Positions 17,560-24,993 of a DNA stretch of 64,000 nt are shown one piece after another; position 1 is the stretch's first letter, and each line of letters opens with the position of its first letter. A model generated the notes under the pieces. The model made no database searches. It had not been told where the DNA came from and worked only from the letters and a program-made list of their open reading frames with translations. Origin of the DNA: DASXMT01 sp963803065 (GTDB lineage: Bacteria; Actinomycetota; Acidimicrobiia; Acidimicrobiales; RAAP-2); contig CAWDKW010000014.1 of NCBI GenBank assembly GCA_963803065.1, forward strand, positions 248,001 through 312,000. The letters are read 5' to 3'. The position numbers and the translations under genes were made by a program.

Positions 17560-18954
17560 ATGGCCGTTCACCGCAGCGAGTCAGTGAAGGACGAATCCAC
17601 CGCCGACTCGGCCATCGATCCGATGTTCGCCCGGGCCAGCGAGCAGGGACTGGTGGCCACCACCTCCATGCCTCCCGCCGCCATGCGGGCCGACACCGCG
17701 CTCCAACTTGTCCGCGACGAGCTCCTGCTCGACGGCTTGTCCCGGCTCAACCTGGCTACCTTCGTCACGACCTGGATGGAGCCCGAGGCCAAGGAGCTGA
17801 TGGCCGACACCTTTGACAAGAACATGATCGACAAGGACGAGTACCCCCAGACGGCCGAGCTCGAGCGCCGGTGCGTGAACATGATCAGCGCCCTGTGGAA
17901 CGCCGACGGACGAGGCGGCGCCACCGGGACGTCGACGACGGGGTCGAGCGAGGCGTCGATGCTCGGCGGCATGGCTCTCAAGTGGCGCTGGCGACAGCGC
18001 AGGGAGCAGGCCGGGAAGCCAGCCGACAAGCCCAACATGGTGATGGGGGCCAACGTCCAGGTGTGCTGGGAGAAGTTCTGCCGGTACTGGGAGGTCGAGC
18101 CCCGCTTGGTACCCCTCGAGGGGGACCGCTTCCATCTGACCGGTGACGAGGCGGCCGCCCACTGTGACGAGAACACCATCGGTGTGGTGGCCATACTCGG
18201 CTCCACCTTCGACGGGAGCTATGAGCCGATAGCGGACATCTGCGGCGCCCTCGATCGGCTCGGGGAGGAATCGGGACTCGATGTACCCGTCCACGTCGAC
18301 GCGGCCTCGGGCGGATTCATCGCCCCGTTCCTCGATACCGACCTGGAGTGGGACTTCCGGCTCCCGCGGGTGCAATCGATCAACGCCTCGGGGCACAAGT
18401 ACGGTCTGGTCTATCCGGGCGTCGGTTGGGTGGTGTGGCGTGACGCCGAGGCCCTCCCCGAAGACCTGGTCTTCCGGGTCAATTATCTCGGCGGGGACAT
18501 GCCGACGTTCGCCCTCAATTTCTCCCGACCGGGCAATCAGGTGGTGGCCCAGTACTACAACTTCCTTCGTCTGGGGTTCGAGGGCTATCGCAGCATCCAG
18601 CAGGCCTGCCGGAACGTGGCCACCCGCTTGGCCGGCGACGTGGGGGAACTCGGCCCCTTCTGGCTCCTGAGCGACGGTAGCGAGCTACCGGTCTTCTCCT
18701 TCGCACTCAACGACGACATCTCGGGCTTCGACGTGTTCCACGTCTCGAAGGAGCTTCGCAACAAGGGATGGTTGGTCCCGGCCTATACGTTCCCGGAGAA
18801 CCGGCAGGACCTCAGCGTGCTGCGGGTGGTGGTCCGCAACGGGTTCAGTCATAGCCTGGGTGACCACTTTCTCTCCGACCTGTCCGAAGCGGTCACCTAC
18901 CTGTCGTCGTTGAGGGCGCCGCTGCCGCCGGCGCCTACCGGCTACCACCACTGA
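17560..18954 (+). CDS. gadB: Glutamate decarboxylase (PLP-dependent)
   Basis: Converts L-glutamate to GABA and CO2, consuming a proton; a cytosolic PLP enzyme used in acid resistance or GABA metabolism. 464 aa. Motifs: TTGSSEASMLGGMALKWRWR (cofactor phosphate region), VHVDAASGGFIAPF, and the Schiff-base Lys280 in NASGHKYGLVYPG. The frame is open from an ATG at 17539, but the ATG at 17560 is preferred: AAGGAGG at 17548-17554 sits five bases before it and the earlier start would place the ribosome site inside the gene. No antiporter gene (gadC) adjoins it, so an acid-resistance role cannot be inferred from context. Confidence 0.94.
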   Translation: MAVHRSESVKDESTADSAIDPMFARASEQGLVATTSMPPAAMRADTALQLVRDELLLDGLSRLNLATFVTTWMEPEAKELMADTFDKNMIDKDEYPQTAELERRCVNMISALWNADGRGGATGTSTTGSSEASMLGGMALKWRWRQRREQAGKPADKPNMVMGANVQVCWEKFCRYWEVEPRLVPLEGDRFHLTGDEAAAHCDENTIGVVAILGSTFDGSYEPIADICGALDRLGEESGLDVPVHVDAASGGFIAPFLDTDLEWDFRLPRVQSINASGHKYGLVYPGVGWVVWRDAEALPEDLVFRVNYLGGDMPTFALNFSRPGNQVVAQYYNFLRLGFEGYRSIQQACRNVATRLAGDVGELGPFWLLSDGSELPVFSFALNDDISGFDVFHVSKELRNKGWLVPAYTFPENRQDLSVLRVVVRNGFSHSLGDHFLSDLSEAVTYLSSLRAPLPPAPTGYHH

Positions 18955-19073
18955 GCCGGCGCTCGGCCACAGCGCGAGTGTGTGCGAGGTCTGCTCGGCG
19001 ACGGCGCGGGGTGGCGTGGGTGCGAGCCAGGCCGTCAGGCCGGCGGGGGTGTGACTCGTGGCCCACACGGGTA

Positions 19074-19086
19074 GGTAGGGGGTACC
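19074..19086. promoter_or_regulatory. Candidate CsoR/RcnR-family operator before the small acidic protein gene
   Basis: GGTAGGGGGTACC: a G5 tract flanked by the inverted arms GGTA and TACC. CsoR/RcnR-family repressors bind G/C tracts flanked by inverted TA-rich arms, and such a repressor gene lies 270 bp downstream. The call rests on pattern only. Confidence 0.35.
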
Positions 19087-19092
19087 ACGACA

Positions 19093-19126
19093 AGAGTCAA
19101 CCGATAGGCAGAGTCAACCGATAGGC
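19093..19126 (+). repeat. Perfect 17-bp tandem direct repeat in the leader of the small acidic protein gene
   Basis: AGAGTCAACCGATAGGC is repeated twice without a gap (19093-19109, 19110-19126), ending about 20 bases before the GTG start at 19147. It could be a duplicated operator or a slippage product; length (17) is not a multiple of three and it is outside coding sequence. Confidence 0.9.
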
Positions 19127-19146
19127 AGTGCCGAAGAAGGAGAGCC

Positions 19147-19332
19147 GTGGCCGACGGACCGAGGGATCAAGTCGACAGGGATATGCAGGACCACCAATTC
19201 GGAATGGCCGCGGCTGAGGACCAGGAGTTGGCCGACGAGCTCGAGGACGAGGGAGCGGCCGCCGACGAGCTGCCCGATCCGCCGGCCGACCCTCCCCGGG
19301 CGGCGGACAAGGCCACCCCCGTCGACGACTGA
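19147..19332 (+). CDS. Small acidic protein of unknown function
   Basis: 61 aa, about a third Asp/Glu, with no Cys and no membrane segment: MADGPRDQVDRDMQDHQFGM, then QELADELEDEGAAADELPDPPADPP. Not recognised. Support for coding comes from a good ribosome site (GAAGGAG just before the GTG at 19147), a compact frame ending in TGA, and its own upstream region with a tandem repeat and a candidate metal-repressor site. It faces csoR convergently (20-base gap). It could be a metal buffer or a disordered stress protein; neither is shown. Confidence 0.55.
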   Translation: MADGPRDQVDRDMQDHQFGMAAAEDQELADELEDEGAAADELPDPPADPPRAADKATPVDD

Positions 19333-19351
19333 GGGTCCGCCGCTCGCCCAA

Positions 19352-19633
19352 TCAGGAACGAACCAGGCGGGCGATGGCCTCGGTTGCCTCGGTGATCTTC
19401 TCCTGTGCTGCCGGCCCGCCGGCCTCGATGGCTTCGCTCACACAGGACCCCAGGTGGTCGCCCATCAACTCCAGGGCCACGGCCTGGAGGGCCTTGGTGA
19501 CCGCCGAGACCTGGGTGAGGACGTCGATGCAGTAGCGGTCGTCCTCGATCATCTGCTGAATCCCGCGAACCTGGCCCTCGATGCGCCGCAGGCGCTTGGT
19601 CACCTGGTCCTTGTGACCCGTGTATCCCGGCAT
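19352..19633 (-). CDS. csoR: CsoR/RcnR-family metal-sensing repressor
   Basis: 93-aa all-helical repressor (GHKDQVTKRLRRIEGQVRGIQQMIEDDRYCIDVLTQ). The Cu(I)-type ligands are present: Cys in DRYCIDVL, then His and Cys in LMGDHLGSC, giving the Cys-His-Cys triad of copper-sensing CsoR. Metal binding should release it from DNA. The frame extends 35 codons upstream, but the ATG at 19633 follows a GAGGAGG ribosome site and starts the family homology. It is divergent from the permease at 19720, with a palindromic candidate operator between them. Persulfide (CstR) or other sensing remains possible. Confidence 0.9.
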   Translation of the reverse strand: MPGYTGHKDQVTKRLRRIEGQVRGIQQMIEDDRYCIDVLTQVSAVTKALQAVALELMGDHLGSCVSEAIEAGGPAAQEKITEATEAIARLVRS

Positions 19634-19652
19634 CCGATCCTCCTCGTCCTGA

Positions 19653-19667
19653 TACCCCTCGAGGGTA
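19653..19667. promoter_or_regulatory. Candidate CsoR operator between csoR and permease
   Basis: TACCCCTCGAGGGTA: inverted arms TACCC and GGGTA around CTCGA, lying 20 bases upstream of csoR and 53 bases upstream of the divergent permease gene. It resembles known CsoR-family operators (TACCC...GGGTA). A single site could control both genes. Confidence 0.55.
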
Positions 19668-19719
19668 CACTCCCCGGGATGGTGACAACGCCAACACCGC
19701 CAGGTGAAGAGCGGGCAGC

Positions 19720-20886
19720 GTGACGGTGCTCCACGCAATCGGCCACGCCCTGTCGGTGACCGGCGCCATGGCCTGGCAGATTGCCTGGTCCCTCATCCTG
19801 GGTTTCACCCTCTCGGCCATCGTGCAGGCGTTGGTGCGCAGGCGAACGGTGGAGCGGCTCCTCGGCAGTGACACACCCAAGGCTCTGGCATCGGCGACCG
19901 CGCTGGGCATGGCCAGCTCCTCGTGCTCCTACGCCGCGGTGGCCCTGGCCCGGGGGCTGTTCCGGAAAGGGGCCGACTTCACCGCAGCCATGGTCTTCGA
20001 GATCGCCTCGACCAACCTGGTCGTCGAGTTGGGCATCATCATGGCGCTCTTGCTCGGGTGGCAGTTCACCGCGGCGGAGTTCGTCGGCGGCCCGATCATG
20101 ATCGTCCTCATCGCGGTGATCTTCCGGCTGGCGCTGCGCCAACGACTCGTAGCTGAGGCCAGGGTCCAGGCCGACCGCGGCCTGGCCGGGTCCATGGAAG
20201 GGCACGCGGCCATGGACATGAGCATCCAGGCCACGGGCAGCCTGTGGCGCCGGCTCTCGTCTGGCGAAGGACGGACGGCCGTGGCCCACGTCTTCGTGAT
20301 GGAGTGGGCCGCGGTGGTGCGGGACATCGTCATCGGCCTTCTGCTGGCCGGGGCTCTCGGCGCGTGGGTGCCCGACAGCTTCTGGCGCCACCTCTTCCTT
20401 ACCGGTCACCCGGTGCTGTCCAAGGTCTGGGGCCCGCTCATCGGCCCGGTCATCTCGATCCTGGCCTTCGTCTGCTCGATCGGGAACGTCCCCCTCGCCG
20501 CCGTGCTGTGGAACGGTGGGATCAGCTTCGGCGGGGTCATCAGCTTCATCTTCGCCGACCTGATCATCCTGCCCATTCTGGTCATCTACCGGAAGTACTA
20601 CGGGACGAAGATGATGCTCTTCATCCTCGCCTCCTTCTACCTCACCATGGTGCTGGCCGGCTATGCCGTCGAGCTGATCTTCGGGGGCGCCGGGATCATC
20701 CCTGCCACCCGCAACGCCAGCGTGCTCACTGCCACCGTCAGCTGGAACTACACCACCTACCTGAACATCGTCTTCTTCGCGCTGGCCATTGCCCTGGTCT
20801 GGCGCTTCTTCCGTACCGGAGGGGCCACGATGCTGAAGATGATGGGTGGGGCACCGGCGAGGGCGACGGCGGAGGCAGGCGGTTGA
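19720..20886 (+). CDS. Membrane permease of the ArsP/UPF0718 (DUF318) type
   Basis: 388 aa with about eight hydrophobic segments in two groups split by a cytoplasmic loop (~residues 140-195). The first half contains the family-type SDTPKALASATALGMASSSCSYAAVALARGLF and the second FVCSIGNVPLAAVLWNGGISFGGVISFIFADLIILPI. Members of this family export organoarsenicals (ArsP) or unknown metal-related solutes. The paired Ser/Cys stretches in the two repeats are typical. GTG start at 19720, weak ribosome site. Divergence from a CsoR-type repressor suggests a metal- or metalloid-inducible exporter; the substrate is unknown. Confidence 0.82.
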   Translation: MTVLHAIGHALSVTGAMAWQIAWSLILGFTLSAIVQALVRRRTVERLLGSDTPKALASATALGMASSSCSYAAVALARGLFRKGADFTAAMVFEIASTNLVVELGIIMALLLGWQFTAAEFVGGPIMIVLIAVIFRLALRQRLVAEARVQADRGLAGSMEGHAAMDMSIQATGSLWRRLSSGEGRTAVAHVFVMEWAAVVRDIVIGLLLAGALGAWVPDSFWRHLFLTGHPVLSKVWGPLIGPVISILAFVCSIGNVPLAAVLWNGGISFGGVISFIFADLIILPILVIYRKYYGTKMMLFILASFYLTMVLAGYAVELIFGGAGIIPATRNASVLTATVSWNYTTYLNIVFFALAIALVWRFFRTGGATMLKMMGGAPARATAEAGG

Positions 20887-20922
20887 GCTCGGGCCCGACG
20901 AGTAGGGCCTGGCCGACCAGGG

Positions 20923-20928
20923 TACGCT
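20923..20928 (+). promoter_or_regulatory. Candidate -10 element of a leaderless murL transcript
   Basis: TACGCT ends ten bases before the murL ATG (20939), and no Shine-Dalgarno lies between. This fits a -10 box whose transcript begins at or just before the A of the start codon, common in actinobacteria. Confidence 0.4.
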
Positions 20929-20938
20929 GTCGGGCGCG

Positions 20939-22342
20939 ATGAGCGACCCGCCTGCATTCGACCCGGGATCGGTCGACACCTTCCGGATCACCGACTGGGA
21001 CTACGACCGGGCTACCCGCCTGATCACCCTCCGCTATGCCTTCGACGACCGGGAGCACTTCGCCGAGACGGTCGAGTTCGTGACCGAGCCGTCGACGGCC
21101 GAAGACCGATTCGATACCGAGGGATTCGGCCGAGCGGTCGACCACCTCCACATCGCCGCCGGAGTCAGCTACTTCAAGGCGGCCGCCCCGGCCACCGTGA
21201 GCATCGAGCAGGCCGCGCTCACCCCGGCCGAGCAGGAATTCCACCGGCTCCTCTATGACGACGGCCTTCGGGAGTTCGCCGTCAACAACGGGCGGCCCGT
21301 GCCCGTCGACGTGCACCTCAGCGCAGGGACGGCCACCGGTGCGCCGCCGGCGGTCGTCGCCCCGACCCGGCCGAGGGACGACGGGGGTTCGTCCGTGCTG
21401 GTCCCGATCGGTGGAGGCAAGGACTCGATGGTCCTCATCGAGGCGCTGCGCCCCCTTCGCCCCCGCCTGTTCGCTGTCAATCCCCATCCGTTGGTCAGGG
21501 AGCTGGCCGGCCTGGCCGGGCTGCAGCTCATCGAGGTACGCCGACGCCTGTCCCCACATCTGTTGGAGCTGAACCGGCGCGGGGCGCTCAACGGCCATGT
21601 GCCCATCACGGCCATCGTCTCGCTGATCGCCGTGGCCGGGAGCTACCTCTACGGCTACGACACCATCGCCATGGCCATCGAGCGCTCGGCCAGCGAGGAG
21701 ACGTCCATGGTGGGCGGGGTGGCCGTCAACCACCAGTTCTCCAAGAGCTACCCCTTCGAGACGGCGCTGCGCCGGCTGGTGGCCGCCAGCATCGAACCCA
21801 ACCTGACCTACGGCTCGGCCCTTCGGCCCTATTCGGAGCTGGCCATCTCGCGGTCGTTCGCCGGGTTGACCGAGTACCACGGCGCGTTCTGCAGCTGCAA
21901 TACCGCTTTCCGACGCGAGGCCGCCGCCACCGACCGGTGGTGCGGGAACTGCCCGAAGTGCCGGTTCGTCGGCCTGATGCTGGCGCCGTACCTGGATCGC
22001 TCGGCGCTGACCGCCATCATCGGGCGGGACATGTTCGCCGATGCCGCCCAGATCGACGGCTTTCGCTCCCTGATGAGCAGCAACGACAAGCCGTTCGAGT
22101 GCGTGGGGGAGCGACGGGAGTCGGCCGTGGCCCTCCGGCTGCTCGGCCGACGGCCCGAGTGGGCGAGCTCCCCGGTTGTGGCCGCGCTGGCCCCGACCGC
22201 CGAGGCGCTGGTCTCCGACCGCGACGTCGAAGAGCTCATGGCTCCGGACCCGACGCTGCGCTTTGGCAATGGCGACATCGAGGGATTGGTCGCCCGTCTC
22301 GTCGGGCCACCGGTGCATCCGGCGGTCCCGAGCGCCCCGTGA
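20939..22342 (+). CDS. murL: UDP-MurNAc-L-Ala-L-Glu epimerase MurL
   Basis: 467 aa. MurL epimerises the terminal L-Glu of UDP-MurNAc-L-Ala-L-Glu to D-Glu using ATP, replacing glutamate racemase plus MurD. The sequence has an ATP-pyrophosphatase-like loop VLVPIGGGKDSMVLIEAL (~residue 155), ETSMVGGVAVNHQFSKSYPFE in the middle, and a Cys cluster HGAFCSCNTAFRRE...WCGNCPKCRFVGLML that may bind metal. The stop overlaps the GTG of the next gene, a MurD-family ligase, which is the known murL-murD2 arrangement. The start is ATG 20939 with no ribosome site, possibly leaderless. Identity rests on domain pattern plus this neighbour. Confidence 0.87.
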   Translation: MSDPPAFDPGSVDTFRITDWDYDRATRLITLRYAFDDREHFAETVEFVTEPSTAEDRFDTEGFGRAVDHLHIAAGVSYFKAAAPATVSIEQAALTPAEQEFHRLLYDDGLREFAVNNGRPVPVDVHLSAGTATGAPPAVVAPTRPRDDGGSSVLVPIGGGKDSMVLIEALRPLRPRLFAVNPHPLVRELAGLAGLQLIEVRRRLSPHLLELNRRGALNGHVPITAIVSLIAVAGSYLYGYDTIAMAIERSASEETSMVGGVAVNHQFSKSYPFETALRRLVAASIEPNLTYGSALRPYSELAISRSFAGLTEYHGAFCSCNTAFRREAAATDRWCGNCPKCRFVGLMLAPYLDRSALTAIIGRDMFADAAQIDGFRSLMSSNDKPFECVGERRESAVALRLLGRRPEWASSPVVAALAPTAEALVSDRDVEELMAPDPTLRFGNGDIEGLVARLVGPPVHPAVPSAP

Positions 22343-23700
22343 GGCTGGCGTCACTCGTCTCCCGCCGCGTGGCTATCTGGGGAATGGGAGAGGAGGGGGC
22401 GTCCTTCGCCCGACTGCTCATCGAACGGGGCTCGACGCCGGTGCTGGTCGACGACGACCCGTCGGCCGCCGCCCGCCGCGCCCCGTCCGTGGCCGGCGTA
22501 CCGCTCGCCGTCCACGGCCCCGACCCGGCCCTGTTGGGTGCGGTCGATGCCATCGTCCGCTCTCCGGGGGTCAGCCGGTACCGCCAGGAACTGGTCGACG
22601 CGGCCAACCACGGAGTGGCGGTGACCACACCGATGGCCGTGTGGCTCGAGGACTTCGAGCAGGCACCGGTCGTGGCCATCACCGGGACCAAGGGCAAGAG
22701 CACCACGGCCACGTTGGCAGCAGGAATCCTCAGGCACAGCGGGTCACGCGTCGCCTTGGTCGGCAACATCGGCGTGCCGGTCACCGATCTGTACGGCAGC
22801 GAGGAGGTCGACGCCTACGTGGTCGAGGTGTCGTCGTACCAGGCGGCCGAGGTCACCGTGTCCCCGCCGGTGTGCGTGCTGACCAGCCTGGCTCCTGACC
22901 ACCTCGACTGGCACGGCGGGGTGGAGGCCTACTACCGGGACAAGCTGCGCCTGCTGTCAGCCGGCCCGCCCCGGTCCCTGGCTGTCAACGCGGCCAGCCA
23001 CGAGGCCGTGGCCCGCACCGCGAGCCATCCCGGTCGGCTCCTCTACGGGGAACGGGGCCGGGTGTGGGCCGATTCCGGATGGATCAGCATCGACGGCGAG
23101 CGGCTGGTGGAGTACTCGGGCCTGCGGGCCCCCGGGGCCCACAACGTGGCCAACCTGTGCGGAGCGATCGCCGGTGCCCTGCTCTTGACCGGCGCTGCGC
23201 CATCGGTCGCGTCGGTGGCTGCAGTCATCGAGGAGTTCGACGGCCTGCCGTCGCGGTGCCAGTCGATCGGGACAAGAGACGGCGTCGAGTACGTAGACGA
23301 CGCCCTGGCCAGCAATCCGCTCGCCACGACCGCGTCGATGGCGTCGTATACGGATCGCCCGATGACCCTCATCCTCGGGGGCGCAGATCGGGGGGTCGAC
23401 TTCGCCCCGCTGGCCGAGGCGGTGGTGGCACGGGTCCCCACGCCCAACATCGTGGTCATTCCCCCCGACGGTGGGCGCATCGTCGACGCGGTGAGGACGG
23501 CGGGAAACCGGCGCCAGGTGGAGGTGTCGATCACCGAGACGCCCGACCTCGGCGGTGCCGTCCGGACAGCCGTGGCGGGCACGCCCAACGGCGGGGTCGT
23601 CCTCTTCTCGCCCGGTGCTCCGACCCCGGCCGGCCACGGCGGGTTCGGAGCGCGTAGTCGCCGCTTCCGCATGGCGGTTGAGGCCATCCGTCCCGCTTGA
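22339..23700 (+). CDS. murD2: UDP-MurNAc-L-alanine--L-glutamate ligase MurD2
   Basis: 453-aa Mur ligase. N-terminal Rossmann domain (RRVAIWGMGEEGASFARLL), central ATPase loop AITGTKGKSTTATLAAGIL, SSYQAAEV, SLAPDHLDWHGG, and C-terminal domain with LPSRCQSIGTRDGVEYVDDALASNP and LILGGADRGVDFAPL. It is shorter and more divergent than classical MurD. Pairing with MurL (GTGA overlap at 22339-22342) indicates it adds L-Glu rather than D-Glu to UDP-MurNAc-L-Ala, with MurL inverting it afterwards. The frame is open upstream inside murL, but homology begins at the GTG. If no other murD/murI exists in the genome, this pair is essential for cell-wall synthesis. Confidence 0.85.
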   Translation: MRLASLVSRRVAIWGMGEEGASFARLLIERGSTPVLVDDDPSAAARRAPSVAGVPLAVHGPDPALLGAVDAIVRSPGVSRYRQELVDAANHGVAVTTPMAVWLEDFEQAPVVAITGTKGKSTTATLAAGILRHSGSRVALVGNIGVPVTDLYGSEEVDAYVVEVSSYQAAEVTVSPPVCVLTSLAPDHLDWHGGVEAYYRDKLRLLSAGPPRSLAVNAASHEAVARTASHPGRLLYGERGRVWADSGWISIDGERLVEYSGLRAPGAHNVANLCGAIAGALLLTGAAPSVASVAAVIEEFDGLPSRCQSIGTRDGVEYVDDALASNPLATTASMASYTDRPMTLILGGADRGVDFAPLAEAVVARVPTPNIVVIPPDGGRIVDAVRTAGNRRQVEVSITETPDLGGAVRTAVAGTPNGGVVLFSPGAPTPAGHGGFGARSRRFRMAVEAIRPA

Positions 23701-23776
23701 ATTGGCCAGGGGACACCCGGCACCGTGTTCGAGATCGCAGACAAAGCGTTCGTCATTTTGAACGCGGTCGGGCGAT

Positions 23777-23998
23777 GTGGCCCAGTCCCGGGGCACAATG
23801 GTCTACGTGGCTTCCATCAGCGGGCTCTCGGGCGCTCCATTCCATGCCACCTATGGTGCGGCCAAGGCAGGACCGATGTCCTTGGGCAGGACCAGGGACA
23901 TCGCCTCGTCCATCCTGTTCAAGGCCTCAGACCGTGCCCAATGCGTGACCGGCCACACCTCGGTCGGCGGGGGCTTGGCGACCACGTCGCCGCTCGGG
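23777..23998 (+). pseudogene. Remnant of a short-chain dehydrogenase with internal deletion
   Basis: The frame contains the SDR active-site stretch VYVASISGLSGAPFHATYGAAKAG (Ser and YxxxK) followed almost directly by the family's C-terminal stretch LGRTRDIASSILFKASDRAQCVTGHT. About 60-70 residues between them (the V-x-PG-x-x-x-T region) and the whole N-terminal cofactor half are missing. The remaining frame cannot fold as an SDR. It lies between murD2 and the IclR gene and marks the left edge of the catabolic region. Confidence 0.75.
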
Positions 23999-23999
23999 C

Positions 24000-24983
24000 A
24001 TGCCGCGCCGCTGGTCGCCGTGGGGGCGTCACTGGCTGACGAGGAGTGGTCGGCGACGAACGGAGGCTCACATCAATAGGACCAGCCCTGCCGTGGAGCG
24101 CGCCGTGTCGATCCTGAACTTCCTGGCCGAGCACGAGTCGGAGACCTTCACGCTCTCGGAGCTCGCCCGCCGGCTCGACCTGGCCAAGGCCACCGGGCAC
24201 ACGATCTTGGCCACACTGGTCGACTGTGGCCTGGTGAGCCGAAGCCCTGAGCGCGAGTACAGCCTGGGGCCGGCGATCGTTCCCCTCGGCGAGGCCGCCT
24301 CCCACCAAAACCGGGCGGTGGCCATTGCCAGGCGAGCGATCAAGACGGTGGCGGCGGACCTGGGCCTCGACGTCGTCCTCACCGCCGTCCTGGATCGTTC
24401 CATCGTCGTCGTCGGGAAGGCGAGCACCGCCGAGTTCGAGCGCAACGATCTCCGGGTCCTGTACCTCTCGCAACGGATCCCGCTGGTCCCCCCGATCGGC
24501 GCCATCTTCGTGGCCTGGTGGGACCGGTCGCGGATCGACGAATGGCTGCGTGCCTTCCCGGAGGTCTGGTCGCCTGACCGGAGGGAGCGCTATCTCGATG
24601 CATTGGCCGCGGTGCGAGAGCGCGGGTACTGGGTGAGCGCCATCGCCAGCGACGACCTGAATCAGGTCCGCCAGATCCTGGGCTCGATCGACGCACGTTC
24701 GGCCGAGGGCGACCTCACCAGCACGCTCGACGGGTTCATCGAGCAGGTACGGAACAGCGAGGGCTACGTGGTCAACCGCTTGCTGCCCGACGCCCTCTAT
24801 GAGCTCTCGAGCATTACCGCGGCCGTCTTCGACCGTTCGGGCGAGGTGAACCTCGCCATCAGCCTGAAGGGCTTCGTCCGTGCCGCCGGCCGAGCCGAGA
24901 TCGAGAAACTGGGCGAGCGGCTGGTGTCGGCGGCGGACTCGGTCACCGAGGCCATCGGTGGCCGGAAGCCGAACGCCCGGTGA
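24000..24983 (+). CDS. IclR-family transcriptional regulator
   Basis: Winged-helix domain (SPAVERAVSILNFLAEHESETFTLSELARRLDLAKATGHTILATLVDCGLVSRS), then an IclR effector domain (YSLGPAIVPLGEA..., GYWVSAIAS..., GLFVRAAGRAEIEKLGERL-like end). IclR proteins bind small aromatic or organic acids and control catabolic operons. The start is uncertain. The ATG at 24000 gives 327 aa with an odd N-terminus. A GGAGG (24062-24066) sits five bases before ATC at 24072, exactly where homology begins (HINRTSPAVERA), so a rare ATC start or a mutated ATG is possible. It converges on the amidohydrolase gene (10-base gap). Confidence 0.88.
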   Translation: MPRRWSPWGRHWLTRSGRRRTEAHINRTSPAVERAVSILNFLAEHESETFTLSELARRLDLAKATGHTILATLVDCGLVSRSPEREYSLGPAIVPLGEAASHQNRAVAIARRAIKTVAADLGLDVVLTAVLDRSIVVVGKASTAEFERNDLRVLYLSQRIPLVPPIGAIFVAWWDRSRIDEWLRAFPEVWSPDRRERYLDALAAVRERGYWVSAIASDDLNQVRQILGSIDARSAEGDLTSTLDGFIEQVRNSEGYVVNRLLPDALYELSSITAAVFDRSGEVNLAISLKGFVRAAGRAEIEKLGERLVSAADSVTEAIGGRKPNAR

Positions 24984-24993
24984 CCCGGACCGC

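Noticed and set aside
17539..17560. Upstream ATG as the glutamate decarboxylase start
   Set aside because: The Shine-Dalgarno AAGGAGG falls inside that extension and is correctly placed for the ATG at 17560.
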